From assembly GCA_020833055.1 (NCBI GenBank), contig JAJHQZ010000003.1, positions 83,714-147,713 of the forward strand: a DNA stretch of 64,000 nt. Direction: 5' to 3'. The DNA comes from Candidatus Korarchaeum sp. Its GTDB lineage: Archaea; Korarchaeota; Korarchaeia; Korarchaeales; Korarchaeaceae. The notes beneath the pieces were generated by a model, which was not told where the DNA came from, did no database searches, and worked only from the letters and a program-made list of their open reading frames with translations. The position numbers were made by a program, and so were the translations under genes. The number at the start of each line of letters is the position of its first letter. The first letter of the stretch is position 1. This document shows positions 52,051-60,930 of the stretch, piece by piece.

Positions 52051-53454
52051 TCACCTTATGAACCTCTTGAGCCTCGGGTACATCTCCAGTGTACGCTCCT
52101 GAGCTAGCCTCTCGTAAAGCCCGGCTATTATAGTCACCGCGAGGAGTATACCGCTCCCAGTACCGAAGGCCCCTGTGAAGTTAGCCACTGCCGCGAGTAA
52201 GCCCACCATTATCCCCCCGAGGTAAGTAACTGCCTCTATGTACTTCTCTATAGTCTTAGCTACTACTTTCGCTGAAGCCCTCCTCCCCGGTACGACTATC
52301 CCCTGCCTGACGAGCTGCTCGCTCACAGTCCTCGGATCCATACCGGCTGTCATAACCCATATCTTAGCGAAAGCCACGCACGAAGCTACTAGAACCAATA
52401 TATACACTATAGCCCTTATGGGATCCTGGACGAAGACAGAGGGTCCGTGAGGCGTAGCTAAGTAATAAGCTAATCCCTGTACTGGGACTACGCTCCCGCT
52501 GACGGGATCCGCTTCGTACCTCCCCAAGAAGTCCACTAGGTACTTAGCCCATCCGCTAGTCTCGGAGCCCAACCTGGACCAAGCTATCTTAGCCAATATA
52601 TCTATATCCCCTAAGAGCGCTGAGGCGAATATTATGGGGACGTTGCTCACGTAAAGGAGCCTTATCGGGTACCTAGTCCTCAAGCCGCCGTAGAGAGAGT
52701 GGGCTATAGAGATATTCACCCTAACTTCGTAAGCCCATATGACTGCTATGAAGACTACGAATGTCGATATCAAGCCGACTAGCCCAGGGAGGGAGCCCCT
52801 GTATATCGCTCCAACGCCCTCGGTTATTAAGGCCGGTATAACGCCCACATACCTCTTTGTAGTAGGCTCTATCTTAGGTGAGAACATAGACCATATCGCT
52901 TCTTGAGCGACCCCCGCTAATATGAAGAGACTTATACCGCTCCCTATCCCCCACTTCGCCACTAAATCGTCTAACATCATGAGGAGAAACGAGCCCAGCG
53001 ATAATTGAGCTATCACTATCAACGCTTGTTGAGTCGTGAGATTGCCGAACCTCCCCCCTAGAGTGTAAGCCGATACCTCAAATAATATGAAGAATATAGC
53101 CGCAACCCTCTGAGCCTCCTGGAAGAACTTCCTATCATCAGGATCTGTCAGATCTAGTTTGACGATCTTACTACCCACTAGGAGCTCTAAAACTATGCCA
53201 GCTGTGACTATAGGGCCTATCCCAAGCTCAACTATGCTACCTTGAGCGCCAGCGAATATCACCCTTATCTGAGCGAGGTAGTCGAGGCCCCCCCTAGGCG
53301 CACCGTAGATAGGTACTTGCGTTAAGAAGTAATACACTATGAGAGCGAGAGCCGTCCAAGCGAGTTTCTCCTTTAGAGTCGGCGCTCTCTCTGGTCTCTC
53401 TACCTCTGGTATTCCCTTATTCATCTTAGAGATTATCTGCCTAACTAAGCTCAT
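52051..53454 (-). CDS. secY: preprotein translocase subunit SecY
   Basis: 467 residues with ten membrane helices. N-terminal cytoplasmic start (MNKGIPEVERPERAPTLKEK), plug region after helix 1, and the conserved loop with RYPIRLLYVSNVPIIFASAL identify SecY. It forms the protein channel with SecE and Sec-beta, neither encoded here. It overlaps rpl15 by 14 bases. Confidence 0.97.
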   Translation of the reverse strand: MSLVRQIISKMNKGIPEVERPERAPTLKEKLAWTALALIVYYFLTQVPIYGAPRGGLDYLAQIRVIFAGAQGSIVELGIGPIVTAGIVLELLVGSKIVKLDLTDPDDRKFFQEAQRVAAIFFILFEVSAYTLGGRFGNLTTQQALIVIAQLSLGSFLLMMLDDLVAKWGIGSGISLFILAGVAQEAIWSMFSPKIEPTTKRYVGVIPALITEGVGAIYRGSLPGLVGLISTFVVFIAVIWAYEVRVNISIAHSLYGGLRTRYPIRLLYVSNVPIIFASALLGDIDILAKIAWSRLGSETSGWAKYLVDFLGRYEADPVSGSVVPVQGLAYYLATPHGPSVFVQDPIRAIVYILVLVASCVAFAKIWVMTAGMDPRTVSEQLVRQGIVVPGRRASAKVVAKTIEKYIEAVTYLGGIMVGLLAAVANFTGAFGTGSGILLAVTIIAGLYERLAQERTLEMYPRLKRFIR

Positions 53455-53920
53455 CCGAACCCCCCTCCACTAATATGACCCCGCCACCTATACTCTCTAG
53501 CTTGCTCACAGCGTTCTTAGATGCTTTCTCAACTTTAACTAACAGGGGTTTGCTCACTTCCCCTCTCCCGAGCAGTTTATTGTAACCGATCTCCCCGAGA
53601 TCGAGCTCTATCCTCCCGTCCTCGAGTTCCCTAGCTAATCCGGAGCTGAGGAGATCTGGGAGCATCTTATCTAGATCAGCTAAGTTTATACTCCTGATCT
53701 CCCTCCTGACAGCTCTAGGCCTCTTGAACCCCCTCCTCCCCCTCCCGAAGTAATCAGGTTCATACGCTGTGACCCAAGTCCATAAGTGCTTCTTCGTCCC
53801 GGCCATACCGAAGCCTCCTCTCCTCCCGCTCCTCCTATGTTGCCTCTGCAATCCGTATCCATGGAGCCTCGAGCCCCTCATCTTCCTCGATCTCTTCCTC
53901 CTCCTGGGTATGCTCATCAT
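53441..53920 (-). CDS. rpl15: ribosomal protein L15
   Basis: 159 residues; strongly basic N-terminus (RRRKRSRKMRGSRLHGYG) and central GGFGMAGTKKHLWTW, the archaeal L15 pattern. Overlaps rpl30 (ATGA) and secY. Confidence 0.96.
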   Translation of the reverse strand: MMSIPRRRKRSRKMRGSRLHGYGLQRQHRRSGRRGGFGMAGTKKHLWTWVTAYEPDYFGRGRRGFKRPRAVRREIRSINLADLDKMLPDLLSSGLARELEDGRIELDLGEIGYNKLLGRGEVSKPLLVKVEKASKNAVSKLESIGGGVILVEGGSDELS

Positions 53921-54405
53921 ATCATCCTCCTGATAAGCGTATTTATCTCCTTCCCTCTATATCCTAGCTCCCCTCCATCGCTCCAAGCCCTCTTAGTCGT
54001 CCTCTTGAAGCCTCCCTTAGGTGGATGGAGCCTGAAATATGGTTTCATCCATCCTAGCTTATGTAAGTACACTCTCTTGCTGAGAAGAGCTTCTGCTAGC
54101 TCTTCTATACTCGAGAAGTCTGTGTTACTAGAGAGCCACTCATCGCTCAAGCTCCCACCCATCTTGAGCTCGCCCCTCTCCTTGAGGAGCGTTAAGAGAG
54201 TGGGCTTGTCTATCTCACCGTAAGTAGAGTAGTCCTTCACTTTATGGAGCATGCCTCTGTAGGAATCCGTTAGAGGGACTAAAGTCGCCCAGAACTTCCT
54301 ACGTAAGTGCAGCATCTCCAGAGTTCTCTTTATCTCAGGTCTCACGTCAACTCTACCCCTTATCCTGACTACTGCTATCAGAGGTACCTCCTCCAGACCG
54401 ACCAC
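53917..54405 (-). CDS. rpl30: ribosomal protein L30
   Basis: 162 residues with PLIAVVRIRGRVDVRPEIKR and ETLxLLxLRRKF-type segment (LEMLHLRRKFWATLVPL), the long archaeal L30/L7e form. The GTG start at 54405 directly follows GGAGGTG. An 84-base gap with a T-run and a GC-rich hairpin separates it from rps5, so it may have its own promoter. Confidence 0.95.
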   Translation of the reverse strand: MVGLEEVPLIAVVRIRGRVDVRPEIKRTLEMLHLRRKFWATLVPLTDSYRGMLHKVKDYSTYGEIDKPTLLTLLKERGELKMGGSLSDEWLSSNTDFSSIEELAEALLSKRVYLHKLGWMKPYFRLHPPKGGFKRTTKRAWSDGGELGYRGKEINTLIRRMI

Positions 54406-54408
54406 CTC

Positions 54409-54484
54409 CGGGCGCGCCCGCCATCGTGCGCCCCGCGCCTAACGGGCGCGCTCCACTGGAATCAGTCCCTCAGTTTAAAAAAGA
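54409..54484 (-). other. T-run followed by GC-rich hairpin between rps5 and rpl30
   Basis: On the minus strand, after the rps5 stop, CTATCTCTTTTTTAAAC (54488-54472) is followed by a GC-rich block with inverted arms GCGCGCCCG and CGGGCGCGC (about 54451-54443 and 54420-54411). The rest of this operon is packed with overlaps. The segment could be a terminator plus internal promoter, a leader structure acting on rpl30, or a small RNA gene. Confidence 0.4.
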
Positions 54485-54489
54485 GATAG

Positions 54490-55122
54490 TCAGCCCCTCC
54501 AGTCCTGGGGGAGGTTCATAGTCAATAATTTGCGTAGAGCATCATGCAATGCGAAAGCGTAGTTCATCCTATTCCTAGTATGACCTCTGGAGAATACTCT
54601 GACATCCTGAAGTCCCCCTAGCCCGAGGACTATCTTAGCTGTCTCATTCCCGACTATCCCCAGCTTCCTAGGGGCTGGGAAGAGGGTCACTCTCACGGAC
54701 CCAGATGAGCCGGTCACAGTAGCGGCTATTGAGTGAGGCCTCCCGCAACCGCACTCCCAAGAACCGCACCCCTTCCTAACTTTGATCAAGTTGAGCTTAG
54801 CGTTCCTCACTGCATCAGCTAAAGCTATATTGAACTCCTTCCCCTTGCCCTTGCCCACGCCCACGTAATTCATCCCGTCGCCCACAGCAGCAACTACCCT
54901 CAGTTGAGTTAACTCACCAGCGTCAGTCTGCCTCTGAACTCTTATGACCTCTACTACTTCCTCCTTGATCCCTGGGACGAGTATATCGACTATCTCAGGC
55001 TCCTGAATCGGTATGCCTCTCCTCAGTATCTCCTCGAGGCTCTTTATCTTACCCTCAGCTACTAAGCGACCCACCCAAGTCCTCGGCACCCACTCCCTCT
55101 CTATCTCAAACTCTTCATGCAT
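54490..55122 (-). CDS. rps5: ribosomal protein S5
   Basis: 210 residues; dsRBD-like first domain (GELTQLRVVAAVGDGMNYVGVG) and second domain (TVTGSSGSVRVTLFPAPRKLG). Archaeal-length N-terminus with RTWVGRLVAEGKI. Lies 25 bases after rpl18. Confidence 0.97.
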   Translation of the reverse strand: MHEEFEIEREWVPRTWVGRLVAEGKIKSLEEILRRGIPIQEPEIVDILVPGIKEEVVEVIRVQRQTDAGELTQLRVVAAVGDGMNYVGVGKGKGKEFNIALADAVRNAKLNLIKVRKGCGSWECGCGRPHSIAATVTGSSGSVRVTLFPAPRKLGIVGNETAKIVLGLGGLQDVRVFSRGHTRNRMNYAFALHDALRKLLTMNLPQDWRG

Positions 55123-55147
55123 CTAGATCACCTCCACCATCCCAATT

Positions 55148-55744
55148 TTAATCGTTACTTAACGCCGCTATCCTCCCTAAGACACTCTCAAAAGCCTCGG
55201 GTATGCCCTTGGGATCCGCCCCCCTCCTGAGGTAATCTGAGAATTGTCTCTCTAGGGCCCCTTCTTCCTCTAATTTCTCCGCGAATGAGACTATATGCTC
55301 CCCTCTTATCCTGCCCTCATCCGGTAGGATCTCGGGTGAGTGAGGCACGTTTATACCAGCATCCAGCACTCCCTTCAAGGCTGCGTAGAGCCTCGATCCC
55401 TTCGTCGATGAGAACCTACCTATATCTAAGACAGCTTCCACGATACCGGCCTTCTTGGCCCTCATAGCTGCTAGATATCCAGTCAAATATGCTGCTGGGA
55501 GGTTCTTTCCTCCATATGGCCATCCATACTTCTCCAATTCCTTAGAGAAAGCGTAAGCTATCACTTCATCACCTCCCTCTCTGAACTTGACGAACTGCAC
55601 TATTATATACCTATTCGTCCTCCTCACGACGACCCTCGGCTTCCTGCTCTTTAGAAGGGCTAATCTCTTCACATAATCTGTCTTTCCCTCCCTCCTCCTT
55701 CTGAACTTCACTTTATATCTACCGGATCTAGCCAAAGAGCTCAC
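55148..55744 (-). CDS. rpl18: ribosomal protein L18
   Basis: 198 residues, archaeal L18/L5e type: SGRYKVKFRRRREGKTDYVK, the segment RTNRYIIVQFVKFREGGDEV and a C-terminal extension beyond bacterial L18. Overlaps rpl19e by 4 bases. Confidence 0.96.
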   Translation of the reverse strand: MSSLARSGRYKVKFRRRREGKTDYVKRLALLKSRKPRVVVRRTNRYIIVQFVKFREGGDEVIAYAFSKELEKYGWPYGGKNLPAAYLTGYLAAMRAKKAGIVEAVLDIGRFSSTKGSRLYAALKGVLDAGINVPHSPEILPDEGRIRGEHIVSFAEKLEEEGALERQFSDYLRRGADPKGIPEAFESVLGRIAALSND

Positions 55745-56145
55745 CCCCTAGTTACATGAGCCCTGAGCTGTGAGACGCTGTTGAAACTCGCTAGCTTATC
55801 ATAAAGCTCCCTGTATTCCTTATTGCTTATCAATCCCTGTTCTTTCATCCTCCTCAGTTCCCTCCTCAATGCCCTTATCTTCCTAACCCATCTCCTCTTC
55901 CTCGGGAGCCTTGAGTACTTGCCACCCTTCCTGCTACCGGGTCCCTTCCTCCTGGGCTTCTTCCTCGCTCTACTAACGCCTCTCTTCTGCAGTATCTCTA
56001 TAGCCCCCGATTTTATCAATCTCCTTATATCAGCTCTAGTCACAGCTTCAGAGACCAGATCTATCTTCTCTGGATTTATCCTGACTCTATCCAACCCAAC
56101 TCCCGCTACCTTGGCAGCGAGCTTCCTCTGATACTCTAGATCCAT
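55741..56145 (-). CDS. rpl19e: ribosomal protein L19e
   Basis: About 134 residues from the ATG at 56145, with GAGGGG seven bases ahead; ATGs at 56151 and 56160 are alternatives. LEYQRKLAAKVAGVGLDRVR and the basic GPGSRKGGKYSRLPRKRRWV are diagnostic for this archaeal/eukaryotic protein. Confidence 0.95.
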   Translation of the reverse strand: MDLEYQRKLAAKVAGVGLDRVRINPEKIDLVSEAVTRADIRRLIKSGAIEILQKRGVSRARKKPRRKGPGSRKGGKYSRLPRKRRWVRKIRALRRELRRMKEQGLISNKEYRELYDKLASFNSVSQLRAHVTRG

Positions 56146-56156
56146 GGGCATCCCCC

Positions 56157-56528
56157 TCAATTAGCTAGTTTCAAACCCAACTTCGATGCCTCCTCTCTGA
56201 TGATGCTCCTCTTCCTCTCCCCCACTGTATGGGCTATGTAAACTACCACGCTCTCCCTCTCACTCGATAATTTCCTCAGTTCATCTAAGTTATGGACTAT
56301 AGCTACCCTCCTGCCGGAAGGATGGAGCCCCCTTATCTCATCAGGGTTCTTGTAACCTATGTTAGGTTGCTTGGGCCTGCTCTTCAACTTCAACCTCTGT
56401 TTATTGTCTATTCCTCTAGGCCTCCTCCAGCTCTTAGTAGCTCCTAATTTCCAATATAATGCTAGATTGAGGAACCTCGGTTTCTTCTTCTTGAGTTTCT
56501 TGAGAATCTCCTTCATATCTTCCTCCAT
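56157..56528 (-). CDS. rpl32e: ribosomal protein L32e
   Basis: 123 residues: WRRPRGIDNKQRLKLKSRPKQPNIGYKNP and the later HPSGRRVAIVHNLDEL segment, seen only in archaea and eukaryotes. It lies one base from the rpl6 stop. Confidence 0.95.
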   Translation of the reverse strand: MEEDMKEILKKLKKKKPRFLNLALYWKLGATKSWRRPRGIDNKQRLKLKSRPKQPNIGYKNPDEIRGLHPSGRRVAIVHNLDELRKLSSERESVVVYIAHTVGERKRSIIREEASKLGLKLAN

Positions 56529-56529
56529 C

Positions 56530-57078
56530 TCACCTCACCACGTAAATACCGTCCATGAAGACCCTCGGGTCCTTCTTCCTTATCTTAGTAGCTAGCCTTA
56601 TATTAGCTGCAGTCTGCCCTACGTCCTCCTTAGAGATCCCCTCTATGTATATCCTATCTCCCTCAACTCTGACTTCAGTATCCCCTACTATCTTCGCGTA
56701 CCTCGGCATCTTCTCCCCCAGGAAGTTAGATATCTTCACGAGCTTCCTCTCCTTATCTACTTCGACTTTCATCGGGAAGTGAGCGTAAACTATCACCATC
56801 TCCTTCCTGAAGCCCTCAGTAACTCCCTTCATCATGTTCCTTATGTGAGCTCTCACAGTGCCCAAGTACGCTCTATTGAACTTCCTCCTCCCATAAGTCC
56901 TCACTTTGACCTTCCCTCCCTCAACTGAGAGCTCTATTATCTCGCTGTTGAATTCCTTCTCTAGAGTCCCCCTAGGACCGGAGACCCTTATCTTACTCCC
57001 ATCTAATTCCACTCTCACGCCATCGGGTATGGGGACCTCGGACTCTAGGGCTAATGTCACCACTCTGGGGTACCTCAT
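56530..57078 (-). CDS. rpl6: ribosomal protein L6
   Basis: 182 residues; two L6 repeats with VRVELDGSKIRVSGPRGTLEKEF and the archaeal IRNMMKGVTEGFRKEM. Start ATG 57078 follows GGTGATCTG. Confidence 0.97.
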   Translation of the reverse strand: MRYPRVVTLALESEVPIPDGVRVELDGSKIRVSGPRGTLEKEFNSEIIELSVEGGKVKVRTYGRRKFNRAYLGTVRAHIRNMMKGVTEGFRKEMVIVYAHFPMKVEVDKERKLVKISNFLGEKMPRYAKIVGDTEVRVEGDRIYIEGISKEDVGQTAANIRLATKIRKKDPRVFMDGIYVVR

Positions 57079-57087
57079 CAGATCACC

Positions 57088-57480
57088 TCAGTAGCAATAA
57101 GCTATCAGAACTCCCCCTATTCCCCTCTCCTTCGCCTCCTTATGTGTCATGATCCCCTGGTTCGTTGAGACTATTATCAAGCCCACGTTCTCAGCCGGGA
57201 GGTACATCTTCTCCCACTTCTGGAATTCGCTCACTTTGACTGGGTATCTAGGTTTTATCACACCGGCCTTATTTATCCTGCCGTTCAACCTCACTATATA
57301 CTTCCCGAACCTACCGTCATCGACGTACTCGAAATCATCTATGTAACCGTGCTCCTTCAATACCTTCAGGACCTTCCCTATAAGTTTAGAAGCTATGTTT
57401 ATCACGACTTCCCTCTTACCCAGCATCGAGCCGTTAGTGAGCGCGCTCATGGCATCAGCTAGGGGATCGAGTCTAGTCAT
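57088..57480 (-). CDS. rps8: ribosomal protein S8
   Basis: 130 residues from the ATG at 57480, preceded by [30 protein letters not shown] and the terminal GVLIAYCY are typical of archaeal S8. Confidence 0.97.
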   Translation of the reverse strand: MTRLDPLADAMSALTNGSMLGKREVVINIASKLIGKVLKVLKEHGYIDDFEYVDDGRFGKYIVRLNGRINKAGVIKPRYPVKVSEFQKWEKMYLPAENVGLIIVSTNQGIMTHKEAKERGIGGVLIAYCY

Positions 57481-57489
57481 GAGCACCAC

Positions 57490-57654
57490 CTACTCGTACT
57501 TCTTCCAACCCATCAGGGGGGCTACCTCTAGGAAGCAACTCCTACAGAGGTAGAGGCCGTACTTCCTGATTATACCGTACCCCACTCTCCCGCACCTCCT
57601 ACAGACGTAAGCACCCTTACCCTTCGTCCTGACCTTCTTCTTCTGTTTCGCCAT
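57490..57654 (-). CDS. rps14: ribosomal protein S14, zinc type
   Basis: A 54-residue gene between rpl5 and rps8. It reads [14 protein letters not shown], then zinc ligands CRRC and CRSC around residues 18-40, ending GWKKYE. The ATG at 57654 is taken because GGTGAT precedes it by 4 bases; a second ATG at 57660 would add two residues. The position is exactly where archaea keep rps14. Confidence 0.95.
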   Translation of the reverse strand: MAKQKKKVRTKGKGAYVCRRCGRVGYGIIRKYGLYLCRSCFLEVAPLMGWKKYE

Positions 57655-57663
57655 TCCCATCAC

Positions 57664-58221
57664 CTACTCCTCTTCATGGACTACCTGCAGATTTAAGTAC
57701 TTCTCAGCGAATAGGATCGACTCAGCTTTGCTCAATCTGTGCCTGAGCGGGATCCTCCTCCTCTCTATCCTCCTTCTAGCTATCCTATAGCCAGCTCTCC
57801 CCATTGTGACTATGACGTCCATCCCGAATATCCCTATATCAGCTCTGTACTTCACCCCTGGGATATCTATGTGTTCCTTTATCCCGAAAGCGAAATTACC
57901 GAATTCATCGAAAGAACTCGCTTTTATCCTCCTCCCCACTGCTTCAGCTACTCTATCTAGGAGCTCAACTGCCTTCTTACCTCTCACAGTCACTGAGACA
58001 GCTATAGGTTCCTTCTTCCTTATTCCAAACTCCCTTATCGTCCTCTTAGCCCTCCTCTCTACTGGTTTCTGACCAGTCAGTTCCTCTAAGACCTTCCCAG
58101 CTCTCTCCAAGACTTCTCCGCTCCTACCGACAGCTATATTGAGAGTCACTGCCATCACTCTAGGTATCAGCATCGGGTTGCTCTCCCATCTCCTCAGTAT
58201 CTCCTCCCTCTGGTCCTCCAT
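57664..58221 (-). CDS. rpl5: ribosomal protein L5
   Basis: 185 residues: NPMLIPRVMAVTLNIAVGRSG at the start, EELTGQKPVERRAKRTIREF in the middle and the IFGMDVIVTMGRAGYR segment. Lies 4 bases after rps4e. Confidence 0.97.
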   Translation of the reverse strand: MEDQREEILRRWESNPMLIPRVMAVTLNIAVGRSGEVLERAGKVLEELTGQKPVERRAKRTIREFGIRKKEPIAVSVTVRGKKAVELLDRVAEAVGRRIKASSFDEFGNFAFGIKEHIDIPGVKYRADIGIFGMDVIVTMGRAGYRIARRRIERRRIPLRHRLSKAESILFAEKYLNLQVVHEEE

Positions 58222-58225
58222 CCGA

Positions 58226-58942
58226 TCACCTCAGCTTTAGCAAGGGCCTCTCCTTACCTACGACTATCAGATTTTCCTTCACTCCCCTGTAAGAGAGCTC
58301 AGGGTCCTCTATATCCCTCATCTCTATTATCGTCCCCATCCCCTCGATCCTACCGATGCGGCCCGCCATCCTACCCTTAGTCACGAGCGCTAAGGAGCCC
58401 AATTCGAACTTCAAATGATCTAACACCTTCTGAGAGGGGACTTCTATCAGTAGGGAATCCCCCGGTTTTACTTCCCTCCCATCTAAGAGGAAGTTCCTAC
58501 CGTCGTGAGATGTGAGTTGTATCCTCCCCCCTCTCACAGTCCTCTTCCCTATTATCTTCACTAACTTCATCCTGCTCTCAGATTGGGGTATCTCTATCAA
58601 CTTCAGGAACTTATGGGGATCGGGCACCATCCTGTAGTTCACTCCGATCTCAGGAATCGATATAACGTCCATTAACCCCACTTGGAACTTGTAATCGTAT
58701 CTAGGCTTCCCGTCCACTAATATCTTCTTCATGCTTATTATCCTCTTAGCCTCCCTAGCAGTAGTAGCTAGCTTCAAGACGTCCCTTATTATCAAGAGGA
58801 GGGGGATCCCCTCGTCTATAGCGTGAGGACCTGGGCTCGGCTTGACGACCCATACCCTCTCCTTCTTCGCTACTGGATAATAACCTGGAGCTGCTAGTCT
58901 CTTCAAATGCCTAGATCCACCCATTTTGCCCATTTCACTCAC
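58226..58942 (-). CDS. rps4e: ribosomal protein S4e
   Basis: 238 residues with N-terminal [20 protein letters not shown], an S4-like domain ([19 protein letters not shown]) and a KOW-containing C-terminus. Archaeal/eukaryotic only. It overlaps rpl24 by 8 bases. Confidence 0.96.
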   Translation of the reverse strand: MSEMGKMGGSRHLKRLAAPGYYPVAKKERVWVVKPSPGPHAIDEGIPLLLIIRDVLKLATTAREAKRIISMKKILVDGKPRYDYKFQVGLMDVISIPEIGVNYRMVPDPHKFLKLIEIPQSESRMKLVKIIGKRTVRGGRIQLTSHDGRNFLLDGREVKPGDSLLIEVPSQKVLDHLKFELGSLALVTKGRMAGRIGRIEGMGTIIEMRDIEDPELSYRGVKENLIVVGKERPLLKLR

Positions 58943-59333
58943 TCTCCTCTACTACTTCCTCTAATTTCACCCCTTTCCTCTCTAATAACCTCTTCCTAAC
59001 TTCATCCTTGAGATATAGCTTCGTTATGACTACCTTAGAGGGATGTATGGGCACTGGGACCTCGGTCCCATCGGCCCTCCTCCTCACTATCCCTTTTATC
59101 GCGATCCTGTACCTCTTCCTATCTACTGATATCACTTCACCCTCAGTGCCCTTATAATCCCCCCTCACTACTTTTACCCTATCGCCCTTCCTTATGGGGA
59201 GCGACCTTATCCCGTACTTAGCCCTCAGCTCATCAGAGAGAGGGGCTGACATTATCTTCCCCCTATGATGTAGTGGCGCGTTGTAAAGGTACTTCCTCTG
59301 CTTGCTCGGTTTATGCGATTTTACTCTCTTCAT
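58935..59333 (-). CDS. rpl24: ribosomal protein L24
   Basis: 132 residues, KOW motif [20 protein letters not shown] and basic N-terminus [20 protein letters not shown], the archaeal L24/L26e form. Confidence 0.96.
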   Translation of the reverse strand: MKRVKSHKPSKQRKYLYNAPLHHRGKIMSAPLSDELRAKYGIRSLPIRKGDRVKVVRGDYKGTEGEVISVDRKRYRIAIKGIVRRRADGTEVPVPIHPSKVVITKLYLKDEVRKRLLERKGVKLEEVVEESE

Positions 59334-59342
59334 GCGATCACC

Positions 59343-59768
59343 TCAGACAACTTGAGCTGAGATAACGCTCAAGCTAGGCCATCTCTCAATAGCTTCCTTA
59401 GCTATCGGACCCCTGAACTCAGATCCCTTAGGCGTACCGTCATCGTTGACTAGTACAGCAGCATTATCCTCGAATACCACCCACTGCCCGTTCTTCCTCC
59501 TGTAAGGCATCCTCTGCCTCACTACTATAGCCTTGAAGGGTTTGTGCATGAGATCGTACTTCCCCCTCTTCACTACTACTGTAACCATATCCCCGACGCT
59601 CGCAGTAGGCACTCTGTCCTTCCTCCCCTTATAACCGTGGACACCGATTATCATGAGTAGTTTCGCTCCAGTATTATCAGCGCACTTCAGCCTAGCCCTC
59701 ACAGGGAGGCCTCGAGTTATCTTGGGCTTTACACCCTCTACCTTCCTCCTCCTCGCTACCTTTGACAT
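59343..59768 (-). CDS. rpl14: ribosomal protein L14
   Basis: 141 residues with [21 protein letters not shown] and [19 protein letters not shown], diagnostic of L14. It is the first gene of the leftward L14-to-DUF106 run; S17, L29 and the upstream part of the usual S10 operon are not adjacent here. Confidence 0.97.
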   Translation of the reverse strand: MSKVARRRKVEGVKPKITRGLPVRARLKCADNTGAKLLMIIGVHGYKGRKDRVPTASVGDMVTVVVKRGKYDLMHKPFKAIVVRQRMPYRRKNGQWVVFEDNAAVLVNDDGTPKGSEFRGPIAKEAIERWPSLSVISAQVV

Positions 59769-59792
59769 AGGCCCTCATCAGAGCTAGCGGGG

Positions 59793-59813
59793 ATCACGAT
59801 TTAAAAATGTGAT
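59793..59813 (-). promoter_or_regulatory. promoter of the L14 ribosomal operon with flanking inverted repeat
   Basis: The TATA-like ACATTTTTAAAT (minus strand, 59810-59799) lies about 30 bases before the rpl14 ATG. It is framed by ATCAC (59793-59797) and GTGAT (59809-59813), a small inverted repeat that could be an operator. The remaining gap from 59814 to 60053 shows no gene I can support. Confidence 0.45.
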
Positions 59814-60053
59814 CTGAAGCCCCTCACTGGAGAGCATTAGCTCGCAGTATCTATCGCGATCCTCCCTAACATCAGCACATTACAGCTGGCTTGTTTCCCT
59901 TCGACAAGTTCCAGAGCTTTCTCGGGACATCTAACTTATCGGGAGAGTAGGAAGAGGCTATAAACGCTTCTTGAAGGTTCCATCTACTTCTCAGCTCTCT
60001 ATAGGCCTTCGGACAGGGGCCCGGGGATTCTTGAGCATAGAGAGCCCTCTATA

Positions 60054-60710
60054 TCACATCAACGATTTCAAGATGGATAGAGCCTCCTCCCTCACATCCT
60101 CTATACTCCTCGATGCATCTATCGATATCAATTTCCCCTTCCTCCTGTAGTATTCGAGGAGAGGCTCTGTCTCCTCCCTGAATACATCTAATCTCCTCAG
60201 TATCTTATCGTAGCAATCATCGACCCTCTGATATAGCCTTCCCCCACAAGAGCACTTCCTTATGTCCTCTGGGGGATCGTAGAATATGTTGTAAGTCCTA
60301 CCGCATCTCTCACAGACGAGCCTCCCCATCATCCTCCTGAGCACTATGAGATCGCTCACATCGAAGTATATGACAGCATCTAACTCCATATTTCTCGACG
60401 AGAGGAAGGAATCCAACCATTCAGCTTGCTCCAAGTTCCTAGGGAAGCCATCTAGGATGAAATCCTTCAAACGCTCTATCCCCCTCTCGAGGACGGTATA
60501 GACGATTTCATCCGGGACGAGCTTCCCCTCGCTCATGTACCCCTTTATGATGCTCCCCAGCTCTGATCCGGAATCCACTTCCCTCTTGAGCAGATCGCTC
60601 ATCACTATCCTCGGGATTCCGAGTTCCTTCGATAGGAACTCTCCCTGAGTACCCTTCCCAGCCCCGGGCTTACCGAGTAACACTAATCTCAAGGGTCGCA
60701 CCGCTCCCAA
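60054..60710 (-). CDS. adk: adenylate kinase, bacterial type with zinc lid
   Basis: 218 residues: P-loop LLGKPGAGKGTQ, LDGFPRNLEQAEWLDSFL, and a long lid with cysteines CERCGRTYN and CSCGG that would bind zinc. It converts AMP and ATP to two ADP. This long form is the bacterial/eukaryotic type; many archaea instead carry the short trimeric AdkA, so this copy may have been acquired by transfer. It has its own promoter upstream. Confidence 0.94.
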   Translation of the reverse strand: MGAVRPLRLVLLGKPGAGKGTQGEFLSKELGIPRIVMSDLLKREVDSGSELGSIIKGYMSEGKLVPDEIVYTVLERGIERLKDFILDGFPRNLEQAEWLDSFLSSRNMELDAVIYFDVSDLIVLRRMMGRLVCERCGRTYNIFYDPPEDIRKCSCGGRLYQRVDDCYDKILRRLDVFREETEPLLEYYRRKGKLISIDASRSIEDVREEALSILKSLM

Positions 60711-60930
60711 CTATGGGACTGAATGTTAAAAATTTGACTGATTGCCCAGAGCCCGCTGCGTAGACTCAGCCGATCATTAGAGATCTGGCTAGCAGCAATA
60801 TCTGAGGTGATAAGAGCTTTCAGACCGTCTGCTTAAGCTTAAATATGTCAACCGTAAGGAGGGATGATGACGAAAGTCGGGAGGATTAAGAAGATAAGAG
60901 TGAGAGTGGGTTGGATAAGGGGAGTCTCCC

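Noticed and set aside
59814..60053. Possible RNA gene in the gap between the L14 promoter and adk
   Set aside because: I looked for RNase P, C/D box and H/ACA signatures on both strands and found none convincing. Only scattered promoter-like AT stretches are present.
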